Assembly: GCF_027257195.1 (NCBI RefSeq)
Contig: NZ_JAPDFS010000002.1
Coordinates: 582,750-646,749, forward strand
Length of the DNA: 64,000 nt
DNA from: Halorubrum sp. F4
Lineage (GTDB): Archaea; Halobacteriota; Halobacteria; Halobacteriales; Haloferacaceae
Reading direction: 5' to 3'
Shown: one piece after another, positions 25,272-34,413 of the stretch
How positions within the stretch are numbered: the first letter of the stretch is position 1
Layout of the letters: each line of letters begins with the position of its first letter
The notes under the pieces: generated by a model
Databases searched by the model: none
What the model was told of the DNA's origin: nothing
Seen by the model: only the letters and a program-made list of their open reading frames with translations
Program-made: the position numbers and the translations under genes

Positions 25272-28200
25272 ATGGCGACCGATCCGGCGCAGGGCGAGGA
25301 GTTCGCGTTCGACACGTCGGCGGCGGCGCTCGGCCACGACCGGCCGGACGTGCCCGCCTACCGGGCGCTCGCGTCGGACCTCCGCGAGCGCGTCGACGGC
25401 GAGGTCCAGTTCGACGAGTACGCACAGGTGCTGTACGCGACCGACGGCAGCATCTACGGGGCGCGCCCCGCGGGCGTCGTCTCGCCGCGGTCGGTCGAGG
25501 ACGTCCGGGAGGCGATGCGGGTCGCCGCCGACCACGGCGTGCCCGTGCTCGCGCGCGGCGCGGGCTCCTCGCTCGCCGGCCAGACGGTCGGACCCGGCTG
25601 TGTCGTCCTCGATTTCTCGCGACACATGGACGGGATCGTGGCGGTCCGTCCCGACGACCGCCGCGCCGTGGTCGAGCCGGGCGTCGTCCAGGACCGCCTC
25701 GACGACCGCCTCGCGGAGGACGGGTTGAAGTTCGCGCCCGATCCCGCCTCCTCCGCGCGGGCGACGGTCGGCGGCGGGATCGGCAACAACTCCACGGGCG
25801 CACACTCGGTCCGGTACGGGATCACCGACGCCTACACCGAGGAGCTGACGGTGGTGCTCGCGGACGGTTCGCTCATCCACACCCGCGAGGTCGTCCTCGA
25901 CTCGCCCGAATACGAGGCGATCGTCGCGGGCGAGGAGGGCGGCGAGCGGGAGGCGGCGCTCTACGAGACGGTGCGCGGGCTCGTCGAGGAGCACGAGGCG
26001 GAGATCGAGGAACGGTACCCGACGCTCAAGCGGTCGGTCTCGGGGTACAACCTCCACAAGGTCGTCTACGAGAACGACGCGGGCGAGGAGGTCATCAACC
26101 TCTCGAAGCTGTTCGTCGGCGCGGAGGGAACGCTCGGCGTCGTCGTCGAGGCGGAGGTGTCGCTCGTCACCCGCCCCGAGGAGACGGCGCTGGCGCTGTA
26201 CCCCTTCGACTCGCTTCAGGCGGCGATGCGGGCGGTCCCGGAGGCGCTCGAGTTCCCGGTGAGCGCAGTCGAGCTGATGGACGACGAGGTGTTCGGGCTC
26301 GCGGCGGGCTCCCCGCAGTTCGCGGAGTACGCCGAGCCGATCCCCGACCGCGCCGCGGCGGCGCTGATGCTCGAGTGGGACTCCGAGCTGGTCGACGACT
26401 TCGAGGCGGCGGTCGCCGAGACGAACGCACGCTTCCTCGAGGGAGGCGACGCCTTCGACGTCATCGAGGCGTACGCCGAGTCGGAACAGGCCGACCTCTG
26501 GAACCTCCGGAAGGCGGCCATCCCGCTCCTCATGAGCATGGAGGGCGACCCGAAGCCGTACCCGTTCATCGAGGACGCGTCGGTGCCGCCCGAGGAGCTC
26601 GCGGAGTACGTCGGCGAGTTCGAGGACGTGCTCGACGCGCACGACACCTCCGCGGCGTACTTCGCACACGCCGGGAGCGGCACCCTCCACATCCGCCCGA
26701 TCCTCTCGCTGAAGGAGGAGGAGGGGATAGAGAGGATGCACTCCATCTCGGAGGACGTCACCGATCTCGTGTTGGAACACCACGGTGCGTTCTCGGGCGA
26801 GCACGGCGACGGACTCGCCCGCACCGAGTTCAACCCGAAGATGTACGGCGACGAACTCTGGAGCGCGTTTCAGGAGCTCAAGTCGGCGTTCGACCCCGAG
26901 TGGCGGCTGAACCCCGGGAAGGTCGTCTACGTCGACGACGAGACCGCCGCCGAGCGGGGCTATCCGGAGACCGCCGCGGACACGGACATGCGCGAACACC
27001 TCCGCTACGGGGCGGAGTACCAGTCGATCGAGCCGCAAACGACGCTGGACTTCGACGACGAGGGCGGGTTCTCCCACCTGGTGGAGCTGTGTAACGGCTG
27101 TGGCACCTGCCGGGAGACCGACTCGGGCGTGATGTGTCCGACCTACCGCGCCTCCGGCGAGGAGATCCAGACGACGCGTGGGAGGGCCAACATGCTCCGG
27201 GCCGCCATCAGCGGCGACCTCGACGACGACGAGATCCACTCCGACCGCTTCCAGTCGGAGGTGCTCGACCTCTGTGTGGGGTGTAAGGGATGTAAGAGCG
27301 ACTGCCCGACCGGCGTCGACCTCGCGAAGCTGAAGGCGGAGGTGAAACACGAACACCACGAGACGGAGGGCGCGGGGCTCCGCGAGCGGCTCTTCCGCGA
27401 CATCGATCGCCTCTCGGCGATCGGGAGCACGCTCGCGCCGCTGTCGAACGCGGCGACGAAGCTCCCCGGGACCCGACGGCTCATGGACGCCCTCGTCGGC
27501 ATCGCGCCCGACCGCGAGCTGCCGACGTTCCGCTCCGAGAGCTTCGAGGAGTGGTTCGCGTCGCGTGGCGGCTCGACGATCCCTCCCGCGGACGCGACCG
27601 ACACGGTCGTGCTCTTTCCGGACACCTACACGAACTACAGCTATCCGGCCGCCGGGAAGGCCGCCGTCGCGGTGTTGGAGGCGGCGGGAGTGCGCGTCGA
27701 GGTTCCCGACGACCTCGCGGCCTCGGGCCGGGCCGCCTTCTCGACCGGCTTTCTCGACGTGGCCCGCGAGCGAGCCGAGGCGAACGTCGAGGCGCTCGCC
27801 CCGCACGTCCGGGAGGGGGCGTCCGTCCTCTTCGTCGAGCCCTCCGACGCGGTGATGTTCCAGGACGAGTACCTCGACCTCCTCGACGGCGAGGCCGTCC
27901 GGGCGGTCTCGGCGGCCGCCTACGGAGTCTGTGAGTACCTCGACGTCGGGCGGGTCGACGACCGGTTGACGTTCGACGCGCCGGCCGAATCGCTGACCTA
28001 TCACGGCCACTGTAACCAGAAGGCGACGGACAAGGACCACCACGCGGTCGGCGTGCTCAGACGCGCCGGCTACGAGGTGAACCCGCTCGACTCCTCGTGT
28101 TGCGGGATGGCCGGCTCGTTCGGCTACGAGTCCGAGCACTACGACCTCTCGAAGGCGATCGGTCGGATCCTGTTCGACCAGGTGGCGGAGAGCCCCGGGG

Positions 28201-28337
28201 AGACGGCCACCGCGCCGGGCGCGTCCTGTCGCTCGCAGCTCGGAGACCGCGACGGGGAGTCGACGCCGCCACACCCGATCGAGAAGGTCGCCGAGGCGGT
28301 GACCGGGGCGGCGAACGCGACCGCCGCCGGCGATTGA
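25272..28337 (+). CDS. FAD-linked oxidase / Fe-S fusion (D-lactate or glycolate-type dehydrogenase)
   Basis: 1021 residues, a GlcD-GlcF style fusion. FAD_binding_4 domain (about 60-280) with GVPVLARGAGSSLAGQTVGPG; FAD-oxidase C domain (about 290-560) including YFAHAGSGTLHIRP and SGEHGDGLAR; two ferredoxin-like clusters, CNGCGTCRET.. near 606 and CVGCKGCKSDCPTG near 668; then CCG (heterodisulfide-reductase-like) motifs HGHCNQKA near 910 and SSCCGMAGSFG near 943. It oxidises a 2-hydroxyacid and passes electrons to quinone. D-lactate is most likely, but D-2-hydroxyglutarate or glycolate cannot be excluded. Single gene; promoter contains an inverted repeat. Confidence 0.88.
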   Translation: MATDPAQGEEFAFDTSAAALGHDRPDVPAYRALASDLRERVDGEVQFDEYAQVLYATDGSIYGARPAGVVSPRSVEDVREAMRVAADHGVPVLARGAGSSLAGQTVGPGCVVLDFSRHMDGIVAVRPDDRRAVVEPGVVQDRLDDRLAEDGLKFAPDPASSARATVGGGIGNNSTGAHSVRYGITDAYTEELTVVLADGSLIHTREVVLDSPEYEAIVAGEEGGEREAALYETVRGLVEEHEAEIEERYPTLKRSVSGYNLHKVVYENDAGEEVINLSKLFVGAEGTLGVVVEAEVSLVTRPEETALALYPFDSLQAAMRAVPEALEFPVSAVELMDDEVFGLAAGSPQFAEYAEPIPDRAAAALMLEWDSELVDDFEAAVAETNARFLEGGDAFDVIEAYAESEQADLWNLRKAAIPLLMSMEGDPKPYPFIEDASVPPEELAEYVGEFEDVLDAHDTSAAYFAHAGSGTLHIRPILSLKEEEGIERMHSISEDVTDLVLEHHGAFSGEHGDGLARTEFNPKMYGDELWSAFQELKSAFDPEWRLNPGKVVYVDDETAAERGYPETAADTDMREHLRYGAEYQSIEPQTTLDFDDEGGFSHLVELCNGCGTCRETDSGVMCPTYRASGEEIQTTRGRANMLRAAISGDLDDDEIHSDRFQSEVLDLCVGCKGCKSDCPTGVDLAKLKAEVKHEHHETEGAGLRERLFRDIDRLSAIGSTLAPLSNAATKLPGTRRLMDALVGIAPDRELPTFRSESFEEWFASRGGSTIPPADATDTVVLFPDTYTNYSYPAAGKAAVAVLEAAGVRVEVPDDLAASGRAAFSTGFLDVARERAEANVEALAPHVREGASVLFVEPSDAVMFQDEYLDLLDGEAVRAVSAAAYGVCEYLDVGRVDDRLTFDAPAESLTYHGHCNQKATDKDHHAVGVLRRAGYEVNPLDSSCCGMAGSFGYESEHYDLSKAIGRILFDQVAESPGETATAPGASCRSQLGDRDGESTPPHPIEKVAEAVTGAANATAAGD

Positions 28338-28443
28338 GAGGGGCAGCGGCCGCGGCGGCGAACGCGACGATGGCGGATGACGGCGCGCGGGGAACCGGCG
28401 CGACGGACGACGGGGCTTTGCCGCTGCCGACCCTCCTCGCGGT

Positions 28444-28890
28444 ATGCCGAGCGTCAGCGACACCCACATCGAGAACCGCCAGCGCGTCCAGCCGACCCAC
28501 ACCAACAACTACGCGTCCGCGCACGGGGGCAACGTCGTCAAGTGGATGGACGAGGTCGGCGCGATGTCGGCGATGCGCCACGCCGGCGAGACGTGCGTCA
28601 CCGCGAAGATCAGCGAGCTCGACTTCAAGCGCCCGATCCCGCAGGGGGACACCTGCGTGATCGAGTCGTACGCGTACGCCGCCGGCCGGACCAGCGTACG
28701 CGTCCGTCTCCGGGCGTTCCGCGAGTCGCCCCGAACCGGCGACCGGGAACTGACGACGGACTCCTACTTCGTCTTCGTCGCCGTCGACGCGGACGGGTCG
28801 CCGACGCCCGTCCCCGAACTCACCGTCGACGGGGAGCGCTGCCGAAGGCTGCGCGACGACGCGCTCGCGGCGGAGCCCGACGAGAAGTAG
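28444..28890 (+). CDS. Acyl-CoA thioesterase (hotdog fold)
   Basis: 148 residues. The text VQPTHTNNYASAHGGNVVKWMDEVGAMSAMRHAG is the hotdog signature of YciA/BACH-type acyl-CoA thioesterases, with the Asp in MDEVGA as the likely catalytic residue and HGG in the long helix. LDFKRPIPQGDTCVIESY fits the following strand. It hydrolyses acyl-CoA; chain length unknown. The N-terminus MPSVSDTHIENRQRVQP is a normal start. It follows the dehydrogenase by 106 bp; no clear promoter seen. Confidence 0.85.
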   Translation: MPSVSDTHIENRQRVQPTHTNNYASAHGGNVVKWMDEVGAMSAMRHAGETCVTAKISELDFKRPIPQGDTCVIESYAYAAGRTSVRVRLRAFRESPRTGDRELTTDSYFVFVAVDADGSPTPVPELTVDGERCRRLRDDALAAEPDEK

Positions 28891-29120
28891 TCGCCGCCGG
28901 GAGGAAGGAACGCCCACGGATCGCCGGGAGTCGATCGCGACGACTCACCGCGGACGGTTCGCCGAAACGGCCGACCGAAGCGATCCTTCGAGAACGGCCC
29001 TTCGAGAGTGATCCTCCGAATACGGCTTATCGAGAATGTTCGATGTAGTGTACGGCAGGTATGAACGGATAAGGCCGAGACTGCTAACGAACCGACTACC
29101 GAGGGAGAAACGACCACAAC

Positions 29121-29160
29121 ACTAAAGTTAAATCGAGATATACCAATATGTATGTCGATA
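29121..29160 (+). promoter_or_regulatory. Promoter and candidate ArsR operator of the CC-protein/permease operon
   Basis: An AT-rich block holds a TATA-like TAAAGTTAAAT (29123-29133), 19-29 nt before the ATG at 29152. An imperfect inverted repeat ATCGAGATATAC...GTATGTCGAT spans 29132-29159 and overlaps the start, a suitable site for autoregulation by the downstream ArsR protein. Confidence 0.4.
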
Positions 29161-29256
29161 CTCAACCGGCTGTTCGGCGACGGTGAAACGGACGAAAGCT
29201 GCTGTGACGTTCGTATCGAGGAGGTAGGATCCGACTCCGGCGAGGACGAGGCGTGA
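29152..29256 (+). CDS. Cys-Cys microprotein at the head of an ArsR/permease operon
   Basis: 34 residues: MSILNRLFGD-GETDESCCDV-RIEEVGSDSG-EDEA. The vicinal CysCys at 17-18 followed by DVRIEEV is the only conserved-looking part, a candidate ligand for a thiophilic metal or metalloid. Its stop overlaps a GTG that can start the ArsR gene (GTGA), which argues that it is translated. It has a TATA-like box at the right distance. Similar short CC proteins beside metal permeases occur in haloarchaea as far as I recall; not verified here. Confidence 0.6.
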   Translation: MSILNRLFGDGETDESCCDVRIEEVGSDSGEDEA

Positions 29257-29684
29257 CGGAACGAACGACTCGAGAGAACTCATCGAACATGTCCAATCAA
29301 TCCAACGGCGAACGCGACGGAACCGGATCGGCGAGCGCGACGCTCGGACGGCTCGAGGAGGAGGCCTGTTGTGAGGGATCGGTCATCGACGATCGTCGAC
29401 CCGATCCGGAGACGGTCGCGAACGAGGAGGCGGTGTTCAAGGCGCTCGCGAACGAGAAGCGGCTCGCGGTCGTCCACGCGCTCCGTGACGGCGAGCTCTG
29501 CGCCTGCGACCTGGAGGCCGTCCTCGACGCGCCGCAGTCGACGGTGGCCACCCACCTCCGGAAGCTCCGCGACGCGGGGATCGTCCGGACGCGCAAGGAC
29601 GGCAAGTGGACCCACTACCGCATCGCCGACACCGCGAGCCTCCAGCTGATCGACCTGGCCGCCGCGCTGGGGGAGGAACGGTGA
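29253..29684 (+). CDS. ArsR/SmtB-family metal-responsive regulator
   Basis: 143 residues from the GTG overlapping the microprotein; an ATG at 29289 (131 residues) is an alternative. Winged helix at about 60-135: VFKALANEKRLAVVHALRDGELCACDLE, QSTVATHLRKLRDAGIVRTRKDGKWTHYRI. The ELCACDL motif puts two Cys in helix 3, the metalloid/metal site of ArsR (ELCVCDL). An extra CysCys (EEACCEGS, about 38) lies in the N-terminal extension. It probably represses its own operon until As(III), Sb(III), Cd or a similar ion binds. The stop overlaps the permease GTG start. Confidence 0.88.
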   Translation: MTERTTRENSSNMSNQSNGERDGTGSASATLGRLEEEACCEGSVIDDRRPDPETVANEEAVFKALANEKRLAVVHALRDGELCACDLEAVLDAPQSTVATHLRKLRDAGIVRTRKDGKWTHYRIADTASLQLIDLAAALGEER

Positions 29685-30652
29685 TCCCGCCGGGCACCGA
29701 GGCGGCACTCGCCGACTCCTGGGAGTACTTCGTCCACCTCGCGGTGGTCCTCACGCCGCTCTTCCTCGGCGCCTCCTTCCTCGTCGGCCTCGCCCAGGAG
29801 TACCTCCCGCCCGAGCGCGTCGAGACGCTGCTCCGCTCGCGGGACCACGGCAGCGGAAACGTCCTCGCGGCGGGTTTGGGGGCGGTGACGCCCTTCTGTT
29901 CGTGTTCGACCGTTCCCGTGCTCGCGGGGCTGTTGGGTGCGGGCGCGCCCGTCGGCATGTCGTTCTCCTTCCTTCTGGCCTCGCCCATCGTCAACTGGAT
30001 CGCGGTGCTGCTGCTGTTCGGGCTCTTCGGCCCCGCGGTGACGGTCGCGTACGTCGTCGCGGCGCTCGCGTGTGCGATCGTGGGCGGACTGATCGTCGGC
30101 ACGCTCGACCTCGACCGCTACGTCAAGGACGTCCGGATCACGGCCGGCGGGCGGGAGGTGGCGACCGACGGCGGGACGGCGACGTCCGGCTGTGGCTGCG
30201 GCGGAGCGACCACCTCCTCGCGAACCCACGGCGAACGGGTCTCGGCGGCCGGCCGCGGGGCGCTGTCGTTCTTCCGCGACACGCTCCCGTACCTCCTCCT
30301 GGGGATGACCATCGGGGCGCTGATCCACGGGGCGATCCCCGCGGAGGCGCTCCAACGGGTCGCGGGACCGGGGAATCCGCTCGCGACGCCGCTCGCGGCG
30401 CTCGCGGGCGCGCCGATCTACGTGAGCCTGAGCGGCATGCTGCCGATCGCCCACTCGCTCACCGAGGCGGGGATCCCGATCGGGACGGTGATCGCGTTCG
30501 TCATCGGCGGCGCGGGGATCAGCATCCCGAACCTGATCCTGTTGAACAAGCTGTTCGAGCGCCGGCTGTTGGTCATCTACGCGACCACGGTCGTCACGAT
30601 CGGCGTCGTCGTCGGCGTGAGCTTCAACACGGTGCTCGCGGGGCTCCTCTAG
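29681..30652 (+). CDS. COG0701 (DUF318) permease, thiophilic ion or thiol-linked export
   Basis: 323 residues, GTG start overlapping the ArsR stop. Two repeats of four helices each: the first holds GAVTPFCSCSTVPVLAGLLGAGAPVG (about 65-90) and LLASPIVNW, the second GAPIYVSLSGMLPIAHSLTEAGIPIG and GGAGISIPNLILL. Between them is a Cys-rich loop SGCGCGGAT (about 167-173). COG0701 permeases occur with ArsR regulators and some export methylated arsenicals. The CSCST motif plus loop cysteines point to a soft metal or metalloid. Third gene of a tightly overlapping three-gene operon. Confidence 0.87.
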   Translation: MIPPGTEAALADSWEYFVHLAVVLTPLFLGASFLVGLAQEYLPPERVETLLRSRDHGSGNVLAAGLGAVTPFCSCSTVPVLAGLLGAGAPVGMSFSFLLASPIVNWIAVLLLFGLFGPAVTVAYVVAALACAIVGGLIVGTLDLDRYVKDVRITAGGREVATDGGTATSGCGCGGATTSSRTHGERVSAAGRGALSFFRDTLPYLLLGMTIGALIHGAIPAEALQRVAGPGNPLATPLAALAGAPIYVSLSGMLPIAHSLTEAGIPIGTVIAFVIGGAGISIPNLILLNKLFERRLLVIYATTVVTIGVVVGVSFNTVLAGLL

Positions 30653-30732
30653 AGCGCGGAGCTTCCGGACCACGAGAACATCCATCGCCGCTTTCTCCGG
30701 GCTTTTGGCTCGAGAGCCCGAACGGCAAACCG

Positions 30733-31746
30733 ATGACGTCCACGCTCGACGAGATGGACCTCGAGTTCGTGAAGCTCGACGGCACCGGCCTGTACACCAG
30801 CGAGCTCCAGTTCGGCACCTGGCGGTTCGGCAAGGAGAACGAGGCGGGCGAGATAGAGATCGGCGAGGAGCGAGCCCACGAGCTCCTCGACGCGTACGCC
30901 GACGCCGGCGGGCGCTACGTCGACACCGCCGACGTGTACGGCGGCGGCACCTGCGAGGAGTGGATCGGCGACTGGCTCGAAGGGCGCGACCGCGAGCGCT
31001 ACACGGTCGCCTCCAAGATCTACTGGCAGATCCGCGACGACGACCCCAACAGCCGCGGGACGAACCGCAAGAACCTCCGCCACCGCCTCGACGCGCTGCT
31101 CGACCGGCTCGGCACCGACTACGTCGACGTGCTCTACATCCATCGCTGGGACGACGCGACCGACGCCCGCGACATGATGAAGACGCTCAACGGGTTCGTC
31201 GAGTCCGGGAAGGTCCACTACCTCGGCGCGTCGACGCACCGACCGAACGCCTGGAAGGTCGCCCGCGCGAACGAGATCGCCCGCGCCGAGGGATGGGAGC
31301 CGTTCACCGTGCTCCAGCCGCGGTACAACCTCGTCGACCGCGAGGTCGAGGGGGACTACCTCGAGTTCGCCCGCCAGCAGGGGCTCGCGGTCTGCCCGTG
31401 GAGCCCGCTCGGACAGGGCTTCCTGACGGGCAAGTACGACCGCGAGGAGGACCTCCCGGAGGACTCGAAGGTGGCGTCCTCGAGCCAGTTCCGGGACGCG
31501 TACCTCACGGCCGAGAACTTCGACGTCCATGACGAGCTCGACGCGGTCGCCGACGAGGTCGACGCCTCTCCCGCGCAGGTCGCGCTCGCGTGGCTCGCCC
31601 ACCGCGACGGCGTCACCGCCCCGATCGTGGGCGCACGAACCGTCGACCAGCTCGAGGAGAACCTCGCGGCCGCCGAGATCGACCTCTCCGACGAGCAGGT
31701 CGATCGGCTCACGGACGCGAAGGCGAGCCCCTACGAGGGGCTGTAA
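30733..31746 (+). CDS. Aldo/keto reductase
   Basis: 337 residues. An (alpha/beta)8 barrel oxidoreductase with the family landmarks: LQFGTWRFG (about 26), DTADVYGGG (Asp and Tyr of the catalytic tetrad, about 60-66), the Lys in TVASKIYW (about 90), and His in LYIHRWD (about 137). The NADP-binding region shows PWSPLGQGFLTGKY (about 222) and PIVGARTVDQLEENL near 300. Substrate unknown; closest in style to voltage-channel-beta-like AKRs of haloarchaea. It converges on hisH, 15 bp apart. ATG at 30733 is the first in a good context. Confidence 0.88.
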   Translation: MTSTLDEMDLEFVKLDGTGLYTSELQFGTWRFGKENEAGEIEIGEERAHELLDAYADAGGRYVDTADVYGGGTCEEWIGDWLEGRDRERYTVASKIYWQIRDDDPNSRGTNRKNLRHRLDALLDRLGTDYVDVLYIHRWDDATDARDMMKTLNGFVESGKVHYLGASTHRPNAWKVARANEIARAEGWEPFTVLQPRYNLVDREVEGDYLEFARQQGLAVCPWSPLGQGFLTGKYDREEDLPEDSKVASSSQFRDAYLTAENFDVHDELDAVADEVDASPAQVALAWLAHRDGVTAPIVGARTVDQLEENLAAAEIDLSDEQVDRLTDAKASPYEGL

Positions 31747-31761
31747 GGCGAGGCCGTCGGA

Positions 31762-32421
31762 CTACCGTTCCGCGCAGTACTCGACGAAGTTCCGAAGGAT
31801 TCGGAGGCCGGTCTCCCCGCTCTTTTCGGGGTGGAACTGCGTGCCGAAGACGTTGCCCGCCTCGTTGGCGACGACCGCCGGGAAGTCGACGCCGTGGTCG
31901 GCGGTCGCGACCACGGCGTTCGGGTCGTCGGGTTCGGCGTAGTAGGAGTGGACGAAGTAGGCGTACTCTCCGTCGACTCCCTCGACGATCGGGTGATCGC
32001 GTTCGACCGACAGCTCGTTCCAGCCCATGTGCGGGACCTTGCGGTCCACGTCGAACCGGACGTTGGTTCCGGGGACCAGATCGAGACCGGTCACCTCGCC
32101 TTCCCCCTCGTGGTCGGCCTCCTCGCTCGAGGTGAGGAGCATCTGCATCCCGAGACAGATCCCGAAGAGCGGCCGTCCGGCGTCGGCGTGGTCGGTCAAC
32201 GCCTCCCGCAGCGGGCCGGCGTTCTCCATCCCCTCGCGGAACGCGCCGACGCCGGGGAGGACGACGCCGTCGGCCGCGGCGAACGACTCGGGGTCGTCGG
32301 TGATCTCGACCGCCGCGCCGGCGCGCTCGAGTCCGCGGGTGGCGGACCGCAGGTTTCCGAGCCCGTAGTCGACGAGGACGACGTCCGCCAGCGTCTCCGC
32401 CGGCGGTTCGAAGGTGCTCAT
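31762..32421 (-). CDS. hisH: Imidazole glycerol phosphate synthase glutaminase subunit HisH
   Basis: 219 residues. A class I glutamine amidotransferase: DYGLGNLRS near the N-terminus, nucleophile Cys in LFGICLGMQML (about 84), and the His/Glu pair in GTQFHPEKSGE (about 198-200). HisH supplies ammonia to HisF in histidine synthesis. No other his gene is adjacent, as is common in haloarchaea where his genes are scattered. Length matches the family. Start MSTFEPPAETLADVVLVDYG. Confidence 0.93.
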   Translation of the reverse strand: MSTFEPPAETLADVVLVDYGLGNLRSATRGLERAGAAVEITDDPESFAAADGVVLPGVGAFREGMENAGPLREALTDHADAGRPLFGICLGMQMLLTSSEEADHEGEGEVTGLDLVPGTNVRFDVDRKVPHMGWNELSVERDHPIVEGVDGEYAYFVHSYYAEPDDPNAVVATADHGVDFPAVVANEAGNVFGTQFHPEKSGETGLRILRNFVEYCAER

Positions 32422-32497
32422 ACCATCCCTCGGAGGGGGACGGAAAAATCGGTTTCCCTTGGGGCAGTCGGTCGGTGGAAACGACGCGTCGGACGGC

Positions 32498-33574
32498 CTA
32501 CTTCAGCATCGACTCCGCCATCCGGTTCGGGAACCCGGTGATGAGCTCCCAGATGCTCATCTCGACGTCGTCGGAGCGGAGCCGCGACCGGAGCCGCTGG
32601 CTGAACAGCTCGACGGAGATGATGAGGAGGAATATCGCGAGCAGCGTCGCCATCATGTTGGTGAACCGCAGCAGGTTCTGTTGGGAGGTGAGGACGTAGC
32701 CGAGCCCGCCCGCGCCGATGACCCCGACGGTGACGCCGATCCGGACGTTGATCTCGAAGATGTACAGCGTCCACGCGATGAAGGCCGTCCGAACCTGACT
32801 CAACATGCCGAAGAAGACGATCTGCGGCTTGCTCGCGCCCGTCGTCCGCATCGCCTCGATCGGGCCGTCCTCGATCTCTTCGAGCTCGTCGACGAACAGC
32901 CGGCCGAGGTTCCCGATCGTGTCGAACGCGATCGCGATCGCGGCGGAGGAGGGGCCGAGCCCTAAGAACGGAATGAAGATGAGCGTCCAGATGATCGCCG
33001 GGATCGCGCGGATGAACGACATCGTGCCGCGAAAGATGAAGTTGAACGGGAACGGCGTGACCCGCTCGGATCCGAGCGTGCCGAACACTAACGCGAACGG
33101 GAACCCGATGACCGTCCCGACGAATCCCATCGCGAGCGTGATCCCGGCCTCGCCGAAGATCTGGAAGATCCCGAGCTCCTGGAAGAAGAACACGTAGACG
33201 TCGACCGGGTTCGGCGGGATCTGGAACAGTAACCCGCCGATCTCGGGGTCGTACAGGAGGTTCTCCTGGATGATGAACTCGAGGTATCGCCCGACGTCGA
33301 GAAACGGGAGCACGCCGAAGTAGTCGGTGAGCGGGAAGAACCCGGTCAGCGAATCCCTGAAGGTCCCGAGTCGCGCATCCGGGTCCAAAAGCTCCGTCGC
33401 GGCGAACGCCTGGAGGGTCGCGAACGCGAGGAACGCGAACAGTCCGGTCCAGCCGATCGCCCGGCGGCGACGCGTTCGCTTGATGTTCTCGAACTGTTCG
33501 GTGATGCGGCTTGGAACGTCGTCGGCTCCGTCCGATTCGATCGTCCCGTCCTGCTCCGTCGTATCTGTGTTCAC
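32498..33574 (-). CDS. phnE: Phosphonate-type ABC transporter permease PhnE
   Basis: About 358 residues from the GTG at 33574 (VNTDTTEQDG). A frame to 33637 exists but would overlap phnC by 41 bp, so the GTG 22 bp after phnC is preferred. After an Arg-rich cytoplasmic segment (RRRRAIGW) there are about six helices; the EAA-type cytoplasmic loop is EDGPIEAMRTTGASKPQIVFFGML (about residues 245-270 of this form). PhnE forms the membrane channel for the phosphonate-class ABC importer with PhnC and PhnD. Third gene of the operon in the order phnD-phnC-phnE. Confidence 0.88.
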   Translation of the reverse strand: MNTDTTEQDGTIESDGADDVPSRITEQFENIKRTRRRRAIGWTGLFAFLAFATLQAFAATELLDPDARLGTFRDSLTGFFPLTDYFGVLPFLDVGRYLEFIIQENLLYDPEIGGLLFQIPPNPVDVYVFFFQELGIFQIFGEAGITLAMGFVGTVIGFPFALVFGTLGSERVTPFPFNFIFRGTMSFIRAIPAIIWTLIFIPFLGLGPSSAAIAIAFDTIGNLGRLFVDELEEIEDGPIEAMRTTGASKPQIVFFGMLSQVRTAFIAWTLYIFEINVRIGVTVGVIGAGGLGYVLTSQQNLLRFTNMMATLLAIFLLIISVELFSQRLRSRLRSDDVEMSIWELITGFPNRMAESMLK

Positions 33575-33596
33575 TCGTGTATCAGCTCCGTTCTCG

Positions 33597-34388
33597 TCAC
33601 GACTGTGCGACGCCGTCGACCGCGGCGTCGGCGTCAACGTCTCCGTCGTCGCTCACGAACATCCCCTCGGTGTCGATGTCGCCGTAGAGGTCGTCGATGA
33701 CGTCGATAGTCAGTTCGTCCCTGTAGCCGTCGAACACCTTCTTCCCGTCGCGGAGCCCGATGAAGCGGTGGCCGAACTTCCGTGCGATGTTCACCTGGTG
33801 GAGGCTACAGAAGGTGGTCAACCCTCGGTCCTCGGAGGCGCTCCGGAGGTATCCCATGACGCTCTGGGCGCTGCCGGGATCGAGGCTCGCAACCGGCTCG
33901 TCCGCGAGGAGAACTTCCGGTTGCTGGACGAGCGCGCGGGCGATCCCGACGCGTTGTTGTTGACCACCGCTCATGCTTCGCGCCTTCTGTTCGGCCTCGT
34001 CGAGCAGTCCGACCGTGTCGAGCGCGTCGAGCGCGCGATGTTTCTCGTCGTCGTCCTGTAGCTGTAACACGCTGGAGAGGAATCCGGAGCGGTGGACGCC
34101 GCCGGAGAGCGAGTTCGAGTACGCCGTCATGTCGCCGATGATGTTGTGCTGTTGGAAGATCATCGCGACCCCGGGACGCGGATCGACCATCGGCTCGCCG
34201 GCGATCGTGATGGAACCCTCCGTCGGCGAGAGCAGTCCGCTCAGCGTCCGTAGTAGGGTCGACTTTCCGGAGCCTGAGACGCCGAGAACGATGACGAACT
34301 CTCCTTCGGGGACCTCGAAGGACACGTCGTCGAGCGCGACCGTGTCGCCGAACCGTTTCGTGAGACCGTCTACATCGATGTAAGTCAT
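33597..34388 (-). CDS. phnC: Phosphonate-type ABC transporter ATPase PhnC
   Basis: 263 residues. Walker A GVSGSGKST (about 36-44), Q-loop in IFQQHN, ABC signature SMSGGQQQRVGIARAL (about 138-153), Walker B EVLLADEPVASLDP, and switch His in FCSLHQVN (about 196). An acidic C-terminal tail (about 25 residues) is halophile-specific. It hydrolyses ATP to drive import through PhnE. Begins 25 bp after phnD. No C-P lyase (phnGHIJ) genes follow, so the imported ligand may be a phosphonate, phosphite or phosphate ester. Confidence 0.92.
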   Translation of the reverse strand: MTYIDVDGLTKRFGDTVALDDVSFEVPEGEFVIVLGVSGSGKSTLLRTLSGLLSPTEGSITIAGEPMVDPRPGVAMIFQQHNIIGDMTAYSNSLSGGVHRSGFLSSVLQLQDDDEKHRALDALDTVGLLDEAEQKARSMSGGQQQRVGIARALVQQPEVLLADEPVASLDPGSAQSVMGYLRSASEDRGLTTFCSLHQVNIARKFGHRFIGLRDGKKVFDGYRDELTIDVIDDLYGDIDTEGMFVSDDGDVDADAAVDGVAQS

Positions 34389-34413
34389 ATCGAGAGAATG
34401 AACGGACCGTCGC

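Noticed and set aside
24594-28508. Very long minus-strand frame (1304 codons)
   Set aside because: It is antisense to the FAD/Fe-S dehydrogenase and thioesterase genes, whose motifs are unmistakable; GC-rich codon bias keeps the opposite frame open.
32498-33637. Longer phnE start at 33637
   Set aside because: Would overlap phnC by 41 bp and adds sequence read as antisense-like polar residues; the GTG at 33574 is preferred.
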